Assembly: GCA_023622765.1 (NCBI GenBank)
Contig: JAMNYO010000064.1
Span: 1-64,000, forward strand
Direction: 5' to 3'
Source: Bacteroidota bacterium
Lineage (GTDB): Bacteria; Bacteroidota; Bacteroidia; Bacteroidales; Dysgonomonadaceae
Length of the DNA stretch: 64,000 nt
Shown one piece after another: positions 1 through 9,622 of the stretch. How positions within the stretch are numbered: position 1 is the stretch's first letter; each line of letters begins with the position of its first letter. The notes under the pieces were generated by a model that was not told where the DNA came from, made no database searches, and saw nothing but the letters and a program-made list of their open reading frames with translations. Made by a program: the position numbers and the translations under genes.

Positions 1-2
1 TA

Positions 3-2627
3 CACTGGTTTAAGGAGGCCGACCTGGACTACCTCACGCTGACCGACCAAGAGGCCTACAGCTTCCGGTCCGGGTACGCCCAAATGCAAACCGGGAACCG
101 GGAAGAAGCCACCCGTCTCTTTGGCTTGTTGTCGCAGAATAGCGAAACCTACCAAGACGCGGCCGATTTCTACCTGGGGTATATCGACTACGCGAACGGC
201 AACTACACCACGGCAATGCAACGCTTTGAGCGATTGCGAAACCATCCGGAATACCAGGAGGAGGTAGCCTTTTACACGGCACAAGCAAACTTCTTCGATG
301 GCAAGATCGATGATGCCATCCGTCTTGCTGAAGCCTTCGTGCAGCGTTTCCCTGTAAGCGAACACCAAACAGAAATGTACCGGGTGCTGGGGAATAGCTA
401 CTACCGACTTGGACAACCCTCCCGCGCGATTCCCTATTACGAGCGGTACATGGCGTCTGACCAGCGCCCCCTAAGAGGTGACGCCTACTTCCTGGGGCTC
501 TCCTACTTCGAGTCGGGACGGTACAGCGATGCGGTGAACATGTTCCAACAGGCTGTCGGCGAGAGCGATGAACTGTCACAAAACGCACAACTACAACTGG
601 GCCAGTGCTACTTGAGGCTGAACCAGAAGCAGCCCGCGCAGATGGCGTTCGAAGCCGCATCGAGAGACAATTTTGACCCACAGGTTAGGGAGACAGCCAT
701 GTTCAACTACGCACTGTTAGCCCACGAGACCAACTTCTCGGTCTTCAGCGAGTCGATCGCCCTCTTTGAAACCTTCTTAAGGGAGTTCCCCAACTCACAA
801 TACACCGACCAGGTGAACGACATCCTGGCCGAGACGTTCCTCACCACCAAGGACTACCCGGCTGCCCTGAACGCCATTGAACGCATTCAGAACCCGGGAC
901 GACGGGTGCTTGAGGCCAAGCAGATGGTCCTGTTCCAACTGGGTGCCCAGGAGTTCATCAACGGAAACATGGGCCCGGCGATACAGTATTTCAACGAGAG
1001 CATCGGCCTGGGCAATTACGACGCGGATACCCGCGATAACGCTTACTATTGGCGGGGCGAAAGCTACTACCGGATGGGGAACTACGTGAACGCGACGAAC
1101 GATTTCCGCGAATTCACCCGGAACGCGACGCCCAACAACGAGAACTACCTCCTGGGATGGTACAACCTGGGCTACTCCCTCTTCAAGCAACAGCAGTACC
1201 AACAGGCCATCAACGCGTTCCAGCAATACACCGGCAAGGAAGGCAACCGATCAAGGACCGAATACGCGGATGCGCTCAACCGAATCGGAGATTGTCACTA
1301 CTTCAACCGGAGCTTCGGCGAAGCGGAACGATACTACGCGCAGGCTGCCGATGCCAACCCCTCCGCGGCCGACTACGCGGCCTACCAGCGAGCCTTCGTC
1401 CTCGGGTTACAACGCAACTACCAGGGGAAGATCAACGCGCTGGATAACTTCATGCAGCGCTACCCCAACTCACCCTACTTCGATGATGCCCTGTACGAGA
1501 AGAGCCGCGCCCTCACGATGCTTCACCGCGAGCAAGAGGCCATCGCGGTCCTACAACGATTGGTGAGCAACTTTCCACAGAGCCCGCTAGCTAGTCAGGG
1601 AGGGGTACAACTGGGGCAGCTCTACTACAATTTGGGCAACTACCAGCAAAGTATCACCGCCTACAAAAACGTGATTGCCAACTTCCCAGGCTCCGATGAC
1701 GCGAAGAACGCACTGGTCTCGCTCGAAACAGTGTACCGCGACATGAACGATATCAACACCTACGTGCAATACGCCAATTCGCTCCCGGGTGGTACACGCA
1801 TCACTGCATCCAAGCAGGACTCGCTGAACTACCTCGCGGCCGAAAGCGTCTACATGCGGGGAAACCGCAGCGATGCCAAGGCGGCCATGACCCGCTACCT
1901 GCAATCCTACCCTAACGGGGCGTATAGCAGCGATGCCAACTACTACCTAGGCCTCATCGCGGACGAGCAGGGTGACCAACAGCAAGCCATGATCCATTTT
2001 CGGCGGGTAGTGGAATCCGGTAACGCGAAGTTCCTAGACAACGCACTGATATACACATCGGAAATAGAATACAAGAACGGCAACTACCGACAGGCATTGG
2101 CCGATTACTCGCGACTGGCCAGCTCGGCCCGTAACGCGACGAACCAGCAAATAGGGCAGATGGGGATGGTCCGTACCCACGCGCAACTAGGTAACCACCA
2201 CGAGGCGATACGGGCAGCGAATAGCCTGCTAACCAACAGGAACCTCGCACCGGAAACGGTCATCCAAGCCCGTTTCCTGAGGGGTAAAGCGTACCAGGCA
2301 GTTAACGAGGTGGACAATGCGATGGCCGACTTCCGCTTCGTGGCTAACGATACCCGTAGCGTCCACGGCGCCGAAGCACAATTTATTCTCGCCGACACCT
2401 ACTACCGGTGGAAGTCGTACGACCGAGCCGAAGCGCAAGTGAAGGAGTTCATGCAAAAAGGCACCCCCCACCAGTACTGGATGGCTCGGGCGCTCATCGT
2501 ACTATCGGACACTTACATGGACAAGGGCGACGAGTTCCAAGCGAAACAGTACCTTGAAAGCCTTCGGAACAACTACCAGGGCGGCGAAGAGGATATCCGT
2601 CAGATGATTAACGCACGACTTAATTGA
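3..2627 (+). CDS. Tetratricopeptide-repeat protein, 5'-truncated by window edge
   Basis: The reading frame is open from the first bases (frame beginning at base 3) and continues through an internal Met at 84 to a stop at 2627, so the true start lies before the window. The protein is built of degenerate TPR units rich in Tyr, Asn and Gln, recognisable as repeated A-x-x-x-F/Y helices such as YYERYMAS, AINAFQQYTG and AQVKEFMQKG. TPR arrays are protein-binding scaffolds. The next gene, 49 nt downstream on the same strand, is an outer-membrane barrel protein, so the two probably form an operon acting at the envelope. The exact role is not recognisable. Confidence 0.85.
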   Translation, partial: HWFKEADLDYLTLTDQEAYSFRSGYAQMQTGNREEATRLFGLLSQNSETYQDAADFYLGYIDYANGNYTTAMQRFERLRNHPEYQEEVAFYTAQANFFDGKIDDAIRLAEAFVQRFPVSEHQTEMYRVLGNSYYRLGQPSRAIPYYERYMASDQRPLRGDAYFLGLSYFESGRYSDAVNMFQQAVGESDELSQNAQLQLGQCYLRLNQKQPAQMAFEAASRDNFDPQVRETAMFNYALLAHETNFSVFSESIALFETFLREFPNSQYTDQVNDILAETFLTTKDYPAALNAIERIQNPGRRVLEAKQMVLFQLGAQEFINGNMGPAIQYFNESIGLGNYDADTRDNAYYWRGESYYRMGNYVNATNDFREFTRNATPNNENYLLGWYNLGYSLFKQQQYQQAINAFQQYTGKEGNRSRTEYADALNRIGDCHYFNRSFGEAERYYAQAADANPSAADYAAYQRAFVLGLQRNYQGKINALDNFMQRYPNSPYFDDALYEKSRALTMLHREQEAIAVLQRLVSNFPQSPLASQGGVQLGQLYYNLGNYQQSITAYKNVIANFPGSDDAKNALVSLETVYRDMNDINTYVQYANSLPGGTRITASKQDSLNYLAAESVYMRGNRSDAKAAMTRYLQSYPNGAYSSDANYYLGLIADEQGDQQQAMIHFRRVVESGNAKFLDNALIYTSEIEYKNGNYRQALADYSRLASSARNATNQQIGQMGMVRTHAQLGNHHEAIRAANSLLTNRNLAPETVIQARFLRGKAYQAVNEVDNAMADFRFVANDTRSVHGAEAQFILADTYYRWKSYDRAEAQVKEFMQKGTPHQYWMARALIVLSDTYMDKGDEFQAKQYLESLRNNYQGGEEDIRQMINARLN

Positions 2628-2676
2628 TACCGGGATAGGAACCCGTTTCCCACGAATCGTAAAGCATATAATAAAA

Positions 2677-4386
2677 ATGATGAAAAGAGTATATATTACC
2701 GTAACGGCCTTGGCACTTGCCATGGGACTAGGCGCACAAACGCAAGACTCACTGCTGCGCCGCCAGCTGGAGCTGGAACGCGACTTCAACCCCACCCTAC
2801 TCGATGCCAACAAAATTACATCGCTGCCCGCACTACGGGAACCCACGGTTCAAAAAGCCAACACCAACTACTCCACCTGGGCGGGAAGGGTAACGCCCCC
2901 ACTGGAGATCGCGTTGCCTAAACCCGGGGAGATCATGACGGCCATCCCGTACAACACGAAGAAAGGACACCTCGCATTTCAGGCGGGCAATTACGCCAAT
3001 CTCGATGGGCTGTTTGGATACCGGCTGCTCGACAGCCAGGAGCACCAACTCGGTTTCACCTACCTGCACAATTCGACCAACGGGGACGTGAACTTCGTGC
3101 AGAGCCCAATCCCGGAAGGGAACAAAGCCTACGCGATGGACAACACAGGGCGATTGAAGTACCACCACACAGCTGATGAGTTCGCACTCGACATGCAGTT
3201 CTCCTACCTCGACTCCCGATTCAACTATTACGGGAACAGCTTCGAAGCCGAGCGCCATTTCAACAATGAAAAACAACGGCTAGGAGTGATGAATGCCCGC
3301 GTTGGCTTGGAGACGGACTCACCCGAAAAGCTGAACCTGAACGGGTTTGTCGACTTCAAGAACTTCACGACCAAGTTTGGGGAAACGCTCGCAGTGCCGG
3401 GAATCAAAGGGAATCAGATTCAAGCCCAGGTCGGTTTCTCCAAGCCGTTCAAAGAGGGCGATCACAAGGCGGGGATAGATGGGTCGCTTTTCACCACCCT
3501 ATACAAGGGCGACCTGCGCAACTACTCGCACCTGAACGCGGCTCCATACCTGCAACTGGACGGACTTAACTGGAACGCTCGACTGGGGGTTGACGTGCTA
3601 TTTAAAAAGAGTGGCAACCTCCAGGTGAGGGTGGTTCCCAACGCGGGCATCCAGTGGGGGGTGACCGACCGCACATCGCTCTACGCCCATGTCCATGGAG
3701 GGTACAACCCCAACACCTACCTCTGCATGCTGGAGGAGTCTCGCCATGTGGCCCCGTTTGGAAGCGTAAAACCCTCTTTCACCCTCCTGAACATAGAAGG
3801 TGGCGTAAAAATTGGCGAGGTGAGCGGTTTCCGCTTCGACATCCTGGGAGGGTTTAGCAAGACCGACGATGCGCACTTCCTGTTGCTTAACGGCGGTCAG
3901 GCACCGGGTGACGCATCCAACCCGTTCATCGAGATACTGCGTCCCGTGTACGCTAACCTCTCCCACTCTTTCATCGGCGGGGGGATGAGCACCAACGTGT
4001 ACGCACCCCTGCAACTTTCACTGCGGGTGAAAAAGAACTTCTATAACGTGGCAGGCCTTACCATTAACGAAGTAGACATCAGCAACCCCAAAGCATACAA
4101 TAAACCGGGAATTGAACTGGATGTTCAGGGTACCTGGCAAGCGACAAACAGCTTGAAGTTCACGGCAGGATACCGCTTCGAGGGCGACCGCTGGTCCTAC
4201 TTCGATGGAAAGGAGATCGAAATGGGTGCCATTAACGACCTCAACGTGGGAGCGGTATACGCGATCAGCGATGCCTTTTCTCTCAACGTGAAGGCCAACA
4301 ACCTGCTGTTCGAGCATTACGATATCTGGTACGGTTACCCCGCACAGGGATTCAACGCGTCAGGTGGTTTCACGTTTAGTTTTTGA
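2677..4386 (+). CDS. Outer-membrane beta-barrel protein (TonB-receptor-like barrel)
   Basis: A 569-aa protein with a signal peptide (MMKRVYITVTALALAMGLGA), a charged periplasmic N-terminal stretch (about residues 22-90), then alternating aromatic and polar strands typical of a beta barrel. It ends in GGFTFSF; a terminal aromatic residue is the usual outer-membrane insertion signal. The C-terminal third resembles the barrel of TonB-dependent receptors, but I see no complete plug domain, so transport by TonB is not claimed. It follows the TPR protein by 49 nt and is probably co-transcribed with it. Confidence 0.75.
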   Translation: MMKRVYITVTALALAMGLGAQTQDSLLRRQLELERDFNPTLLDANKITSLPALREPTVQKANTNYSTWAGRVTPPLEIALPKPGEIMTAIPYNTKKGHLAFQAGNYANLDGLFGYRLLDSQEHQLGFTYLHNSTNGDVNFVQSPIPEGNKAYAMDNTGRLKYHHTADEFALDMQFSYLDSRFNYYGNSFEAERHFNNEKQRLGVMNARVGLETDSPEKLNLNGFVDFKNFTTKFGETLAVPGIKGNQIQAQVGFSKPFKEGDHKAGIDGSLFTTLYKGDLRNYSHLNAAPYLQLDGLNWNARLGVDVLFKKSGNLQVRVVPNAGIQWGVTDRTSLYAHVHGGYNPNTYLCMLEESRHVAPFGSVKPSFTLLNIEGGVKIGEVSGFRFDILGGFSKTDDAHFLLLNGGQAPGDASNPFIEILRPVYANLSHSFIGGGMSTNVYAPLQLSLRVKKNFYNVAGLTINEVDISNPKAYNKPGIELDVQGTWQATNSLKFTAGYRFEGDRWSYFDGKEIEMGAINDLNVGAVYAISDAFSLNVKANNLLFEHYDIWYGYPAQGFNASGGFTFSF

Positions 4387-4541
4387 TGCGAACTTCGCAG
4401 GATGGGATCCCTCCAAAGTTCACAAAGTAGATATTTGCTCGCCTCAGCATAGTTCAAGTAAACTTGACTCTGCATTCGCCTTAACGCAAATAGTTTACTA
4501 AGGTCTTCGCTTGAAAGCGAAAAAAATAGAATCCGGAAGCG

Positions 4542-4573
4542 TTTGCAAAACTATTTGATTTTGTGTACTTTCG
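4542..4573 (+). promoter_or_regulatory. Bacteroidetes-type promoter for the class A PBP gene
   Basis: TTTG (4542-4545), a 20-nt spacer, then TACTTTCG (4566-4573), a one-mismatch match to TAnnTTTG. Predicted transcription start is near 4580, giving a 5' UTR of about 115 nt. The rest of the 4387-4694 gap holds no recognisable gene. Confidence 0.6.
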
Positions 4574-4694
4574 CGCTGTTTAATTCCATCGTGCGACGTC
4601 TCGAAAAAGGAAGTCAAAAAAGTGTAACGTAAAGCTGAGTATAGCGAAAGAAAGTCACTACGCGATATCGCGGATGCAGGGAATATTAAAAAGC

Positions 4695-7091
4695 ATGAGC
4701 AAGAAACGCAATACAGCTAAGAAAGTAACCAAGGTAACCGACAAGTGGAATAAGCGGAGCATCGTGAAAGCCATGTGGAAGCTGTTTGGGTTAATCGTGG
4801 CAGTAACCCTCCTCTTTTTCCTCCTCGTCTCAACGGGCGCCGTTGGCTATCTCCCGGAGATAGAAGAGTTGGAAAACCCGATCGACAAGTACGCTTCGCA
4901 AGTGATCTCGTCCGACAACGAACTGCTTTTCACCTACTCGCTGAGCGATGAGAACCGCATCTTCGTGGATTACACGGACCTGTCGCCACACCTGATCAAC
5001 GCCTTGGTCTCCACCGAAGACATCCGCTACTACCTGCACTCCGGCATCGATGTGATCGGCCTGGGCAGGGCCCTGTTTAAAACCATCATACTCAACCAAA
5101 AAGGAGGGGGAGGGGGCAGCACGATTACCCAGCAACTTGCCAAGCTCCTCTACTCGCCCAGGGCCAACAACAAGATCCAGCGGGCATTTCAAAAACCGAT
5201 CGAGTGGGTTATCGCCGCCAAGCTGGAGCGTTACTACACTAAAGATGAGATTATCAACCTCTACCTGAACAAATACGACTTCAATTATAACGCGGTGGGT
5301 ATCGAATCGGCCGCACGTACCTATTTCAATAAGACGCCTGACGAGTTGCTGGTGGAGGAAGCCGCAACGCTAGTGGGTATGTTAAAAAACTCCTCCCTTT
5401 ACAACCCGGTGCGACGCCCGGAGGTAACCCGCGAGCGGCGCAACGTGGTGCTATCGCAGATGCGAAAAGCCAGGCACCTTACCCGGGCGGAGGCCGATTC
5501 GCTTCAGCAATTGCCACTCGAAATCGATTTCAACCGATCGAGCCATGTCGATATCTCGGCACCCTACTACCGCCAGCACCTGGCAAAAATTATGATGGCC
5601 CAAAAGCCCGAGAGAAAGAACTACGCCACATGGCAGCGGCAACAGTTCACGGAAGATTCGCTGGCATGGCTCGAAGATCCCCTCTACGGGTGGTGCAACA
5701 AGAACAAGAAACAAGACGGCTCCTATTACAACATATACACCGACGGTTTAAAGATCTACTCTACCATCGACTCTCGCATGCAACGACATGCAGAAGACGC
5801 GGTGACGGAGCATTTGGGCGACTACCTTCAGGATCTTTTCTTCAAGGAGAAGAAGGGCAGGAGCTACGCCCCCTACTCCTACGAGTTTAGAGACAAAGTG
5901 GAGCAACTGATGACAACGGCCATGCGCCAAACCGATCGGTACCGCATCCTGAAAAACGGGGGGATGAACGAGGCGGATATACTGAAGCATTTCAAAGAGA
6001 AGCCGGTGGAGATGAAGGTCTTCTCATGGGAACATCGCGAGGTTGACACGTTGATGACGCCGTGGGACTCCATCCGCTACCACAACCACTTCCTCCGATC
6101 GGGCTTCATGGCCATGGAGCCTCAAACCGGGCACGTGAAGGCTTACGTGGGTGGTCCCGACTTCAAGTACTTCAAGTACGATATGGTCTCCACCGGCAAG
6201 CGGCAGATAGGCTCCACCATCAAGCCCTACCTCTACACGCTGGCCATGGAGGAGGGCATAACGCCTTGCGATGGCATGATACACCAACAGGTGACACTCA
6301 TGACCGAAACCGGCGAGCCCTGGGAGCCGAGGAACACCCGCAAGGCGACAGGCGAGTTCGTGACCGTCAAGTGGGGATTGCAAAACTCCGATAACTGGGT
6401 CACGGCCTACCTGATGCAACAGCTCTCACCCTACACGTTCGCCCGCATGCTGGAATCGTTTGGACTGAAAACCCCAGCCGACCCGGTGGTATCACTGGCA
6501 TTGGGACCAAACGATGCCTCGGTCTACGAGATGGTCGGCGCGTACTCCTCGTTCGTAAATAAAGGGATCCGCATGGAACCGCTACTGGTCACCCGCATCG
6601 AAGACTCAACGGGTAAGGAGGTCGCCACGTTCGTACCCAAGACGAGGGAGGTATTCAGCGAGAACAGCTCCTACAAGATGCTCGATATGCTGACCGCCGT
6701 GGTGGATGGCGGATCGGGAGGCCGATTACGCTGGAGGTACAACCTGAAGGGGCCGATGGGCGCTAAAACCGGGACGACCAACAACAACTCCGACGGCTGG
6801 TTCATGTCGTTCACGCCTGACTTGGTGGCCGGCTGCTGGGTAGGTGGGGACGACCCCACCATCCACTTCGACGGGATGGCATATGGACAGGGAGCGAGTA
6901 TGGCACTCCCCGTCCATGGACTGTTTTATCAAAAGATTTACGCCGATCCCGAGTTGAACTACCGCGATGAAGGCTCGTTTGACATCCCTGCCGGATTCGA
7001 TCCCTGCCAAGGCTCGCAACGCTACTCGCCCGACTTTTACCAGGAGGGTCAACCCATCATAGAGGAGGGGATTGACGACCTATTCAACTGA
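4695..7091 (+). CDS. Class A penicillin-binding protein 1A (transglycosylase/transpeptidase)
   Basis: A bifunctional peptidoglycan polymerase of 798 aa, anchored in the inner membrane. One TM segment lies near residues 28-53. The GT51 glycosyltransferase domain follows, with STEDIRYYLHSGIDVIG (catalytic Glu at 108) and GGGGGSTITQQLAKLL. The transpeptidase domain has GSTIKPY (nucleophile Ser507, Lys510), an SDN triad and AKTGTT (Lys691). An upstream in-frame Met at 4674 exists; I prefer 4695 because the lysine-rich cytoplasmic start MSKKRNTAKK is typical. The BlaI/BlaR1-like operon converges on it from the other strand. Confidence 0.92.
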   Translation: MSKKRNTAKKVTKVTDKWNKRSIVKAMWKLFGLIVAVTLLFFLLVSTGAVGYLPEIEELENPIDKYASQVISSDNELLFTYSLSDENRIFVDYTDLSPHLINALVSTEDIRYYLHSGIDVIGLGRALFKTIILNQKGGGGGSTITQQLAKLLYSPRANNKIQRAFQKPIEWVIAAKLERYYTKDEIINLYLNKYDFNYNAVGIESAARTYFNKTPDELLVEEAATLVGMLKNSSLYNPVRRPEVTRERRNVVLSQMRKARHLTRAEADSLQQLPLEIDFNRSSHVDISAPYYRQHLAKIMMAQKPERKNYATWQRQQFTEDSLAWLEDPLYGWCNKNKKQDGSYYNIYTDGLKIYSTIDSRMQRHAEDAVTEHLGDYLQDLFFKEKKGRSYAPYSYEFRDKVEQLMTTAMRQTDRYRILKNGGMNEADILKHFKEKPVEMKVFSWEHREVDTLMTPWDSIRYHNHFLRSGFMAMEPQTGHVKAYVGGPDFKYFKYDMVSTGKRQIGSTIKPYLYTLAMEEGITPCDGMIHQQVTLMTETGEPWEPRNTRKATGEFVTVKWGLQNSDNWVTAYLMQQLSPYTFARMLESFGLKTPADPVVSLALGPNDASVYEMVGAYSSFVNKGIRMEPLLVTRIEDSTGKEVATFVPKTREVFSENSSYKMLDMLTAVVDGGSGGRLRWRYNLKGPMGAKTGTTNNNSDGWFMSFTPDLVAGCWVGGDDPTIHFDGMAYGQGASMALPVHGLFYQKIYADPELNYRDEGSFDIPAGFDPCQGSQRYSPDFYQEGQPIIEEGIDDLFN

Positions 7092-7100
7092 TTTACCTGA

Positions 7101-8909
7101 TCAACCATCGCTTTTACCGGCATCCCCTGATTGATTATCCTCCTTGGTACCAGTAGATAAAGAGAACTGTATGGGTATCGTGAAGTGGACGTTAACCGCT
7201 TCACCTTTTTGGGTTCCCGGTTTCCAGGCGGGCATTGATTCAATCACCCGGATCGCCTCCGCATCAAGCGAGGGATCCACCCCACGAAGTACCTCCACGT
7301 TGGAGGTAGAACCATCCTTCTTCACGACAAAACGGCATATCACACGGCCCTGGACACCCTTCTCCTGGGCTTCTACCGGGTATCGGATGTTTGCCGACAG
7401 GAATTGCATCAACCCGTTTACACCGCCCGGAAATTCGGGTGCAACATCAACCGTTTCATATACGCGCTCACCCGAATCAAGGACGATACTCAACTTTTGT
7501 GAAACTCCTGATTCATCAGAGCGCTTCTCACCATCGCTTTTACCAGCATCCACGGGTTGGCTTTCCTTCTTGGTGTCAGCGGGCAACTTGAACACTATGG
7601 GTAAAGTGTAGTAGACGTTAACTGCTTCTCCCTTTTGAGTTCCCGGTTTCCAGGCGGGCATCGCTTCAACGACCCTCACTGCCTCTCTATCGAGGGAGGG
7701 GTCTACACCACGCATCACCTCCACGTTGGAGACCTTGCCTGTTTTGGTAACCACGAAGCGGACGATAACCCTTCCTTGAATCCCGTGATCTATCGCGATC
7801 ACCGGGTATCGGGTATTCTCCGACAGAAATTTCATTAACCCCTCCTGCCCCCCTAGAAATTCAGGTGCATTTTCAACCACTTGAAAGATAGGCTCACCCG
7901 GCTCTTGGTTTATGTTTGACTCTTGAGCTACAATCGTTGCATACTCGTTCGTTTGCAACAGTGCTTCCGCATCTATTATATCAGATGTAACTTCAGACAG
8001 GCGGACAGATTCATCCTGGCCCGCGTAAACGCTGTTGGCCACCACGAAGAGGAAGAGCAGCGGCAAAGCGATCAGGTATTTTGCCACGCGCAACGCGGGC
8101 GATTTGGTTTTGTTCATCATCATAATACGTTGTTTAAGTTGTGATACATTGAAGTTATTTGCTATCGGAACGGCCGATTCATGATAGGTCAATCGCAACA
8201 GGTGGTACTGGTACTCCCGGCTATCCACTCCCTCGTGAAGCACGTGGTTATCCGCCAGGTACTCCAGGTTCATGATTACCTCGCGCTTGAGAAGCCAAGT
8301 GAAGGGGTTCCACCAGAAAAAGAGGCAGAGCAGCTCCGTGATAACCACGTCGATGGAGTGCCACTGCTTAACGTGCGTACTCTCGTGAAACAGGATCTGC
8401 TGTAACTCCTGCTCAGAGTAAGCATCGGTATGAATAAATATCCACTTGAAAAACGAGAAGGGCGTCACCTCCTTGGCGGGACAGTAAACCACGTTGCCCA
8501 GTAGTAGCCGCCTTTCGCTCCTTTTCCAAACGCGGTAGACGGAAAAGAGCTGCACGAGGAACCGCAGGATAAAGGCGGCGGTAACAGTCCAGTAAAGCAC
8601 GGCAAGGAGGGTTGTCCAAGAAATGGAGCGTGAGGCAACAACCTCTTCATCACCAAACACCTCCCAGCCTACATCACCAATCAACACCTCGCTTCTCACC
8701 TCTTCTCCCCGTGAAAAGGAGAAAGGCACTAGCTCCGCGAGAGCCGGTACCGCGAAAAAGGGATAGAGCATCGAGAAGAGGATGACCGAAAGCAAAAAGA
8801 GGCGGCGCAGTTGGAAAAAGGTATCCCGTTTAAAGGCCACCGCGTACAGGAGGTAAAACAGCGCCAGCGCGATGTTCACCTGAAGCAGGTATGTAAAGAA
8901 AGCTTGCAT
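7101..8909 (-). CDS. M56 (BlaR1-like) membrane metallopeptidase with two TonB C-terminal domains
   Basis: A 602-aa membrane protein. TM helices lie near residues 5-25, 35-60, 98-125 and 272-292. The cytoplasmic zinc peptidase has HESTH (His175, Glu176, His179) with a probable third ligand in NLEYLAD (Glu216). The periplasmic part carries two tandem TonB-C-like domains (about 345-442 and 487-583), each containing RGVDPSLD and MPAWKPGTQKGEAVNV. Known BlaR1/MecR1 relatives sense wall stress and cleave a BlaI-type repressor; here the sensor is TonB-like rather than penicillin-binding. It lies directly downstream of the blaI-like gene in one operon. The ligand is unknown. Confidence 0.88.
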   Translation of the reverse strand: MQAFFTYLLQVNIALALFYLLYAVAFKRDTFFQLRRLFLLSVILFSMLYPFFAVPALAELVPFSFSRGEEVRSEVLIGDVGWEVFGDEEVVASRSISWTTLLAVLYWTVTAAFILRFLVQLFSVYRVWKRSERRLLLGNVVYCPAKEVTPFSFFKWIFIHTDAYSEQELQQILFHESTHVKQWHSIDVVITELLCLFFWWNPFTWLLKREVIMNLEYLADNHVLHEGVDSREYQYHLLRLTYHESAVPIANNFNVSQLKQRIMMMNKTKSPALRVAKYLIALPLLFLFVVANSVYAGQDESVRLSEVTSDIIDAEALLQTNEYATIVAQESNINQEPGEPIFQVVENAPEFLGGQEGLMKFLSENTRYPVIAIDHGIQGRVIVRFVVTKTGKVSNVEVMRGVDPSLDREAVRVVEAMPAWKPGTQKGEAVNVYYTLPIVFKLPADTKKESQPVDAGKSDGEKRSDESGVSQKLSIVLDSGERVYETVDVAPEFPGGVNGLMQFLSANIRYPVEAQEKGVQGRVICRFVVKKDGSTSNVEVLRGVDPSLDAEAIRVIESMPAWKPGTQKGEAVNVHFTIPIQFSLSTGTKEDNQSGDAGKSDG

Positions 8910-8940
8910 GGTTATTCCAATATTGCGGTAAAGCGGCGAC

Positions 8941-9303
8941 TCACGCCTGGTTTTTCTCGATCAAACGAATAATCTCTTCAAGCTCTTCGGCAGTGATCTT
9001 CTGCTCCTTGGCGAAAAAAGAGACCAGCTCCTTGTAGGAGTTGTCAAAGTAACTCTCTACCACGCTGGATAAAAAATGGCGCTTGTAGGCCGATTCCGAG
9101 ATCTTGGGCTTGTACACCTTCACGTTCCCGAACCGCCTCATGGTGAGGTACCCTTTGTTTTCCAGGTTCAGGAAAATCGAAGCCACCGTCGTGTAGGGCG
9201 GTCGAGGTTCTTCCATCCGCTCCCACACGTCCTTGATCGCGCAGTCGCCTATTTGCCAAACGTGCAACATCACATTCTCTTCTTGGGGAGTCAATCGTTC
9301 CAT
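8941..9303 (-). CDS. BlaI/MecI-family transcriptional repressor
   Basis: A 120-aa winged-helix repressor. The N-terminus MERLTPQEENVMLHVW and the recognition region PPYTTVASIFLNLENKGYL are typical of the penicillinase-repressor family; the C-terminal helices (about 75-118) form the dimerisation domain. It precedes the M56/TonB gene by 31 nt, the usual repressor-protease pair, so it probably autoregulates the operon and is inactivated by proteolysis. The regulon outside this operon cannot be seen. Confidence 0.92.
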   Translation of the reverse strand: MERLTPQEENVMLHVWQIGDCAIKDVWERMEEPRPPYTTVASIFLNLENKGYLTMRRFGNVKVYKPKISESAYKRHFLSSVVESYFDNSYKELVSFFAKEQKITAEELEEIIRLIEKNQA

Positions 9304-9408
9304 ATTCCTCGTTTTACTGGTTTTAGTTTATCTTTTATCACATCCCGTTTACCACACGGAAATATCATATCATCCATAGGCAAACATCATATCCATCATA
9401 TGACTGCA

Positions 9409-9438
9409 CAAATGTACGACTATTTCGTAATAATCAAA
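9409..9438 (-). promoter_or_regulatory. Promoter with overlapping BlaI-like operator for the blaI-M56 operon
   Basis: On the minus strand TTTG (9438-9435) is followed after 18 nt by TACATTTG (9416-9409), matching TAnnTTTG. The -7 element overlaps the dyad-like ACAaaTGTA (9408-9416), which resembles the TACAnnTGTA core bound by BlaI/MecI proteins. This would fit autorepression. The rest of the 9304-9622 gap is AT-rich and shows no gene. Confidence 0.55.
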
Positions 9439-9622
9439 TAGAATCGTAATCTTATTAAAGTTAAATAAGTATAAAAGAAAAAAAGGTTCAGTTGCCTTGG
9501 TGTAACACCTCTGAAAAAAGCTTAATTCATGCGAGTTCACAACCGCTTCGTTTGCTCTTTTGCCGATTTGTCATTAATTTTAAGGGCATTATTCGTGAAA
9601 TCTTAACTAAACACCGTTCTAT

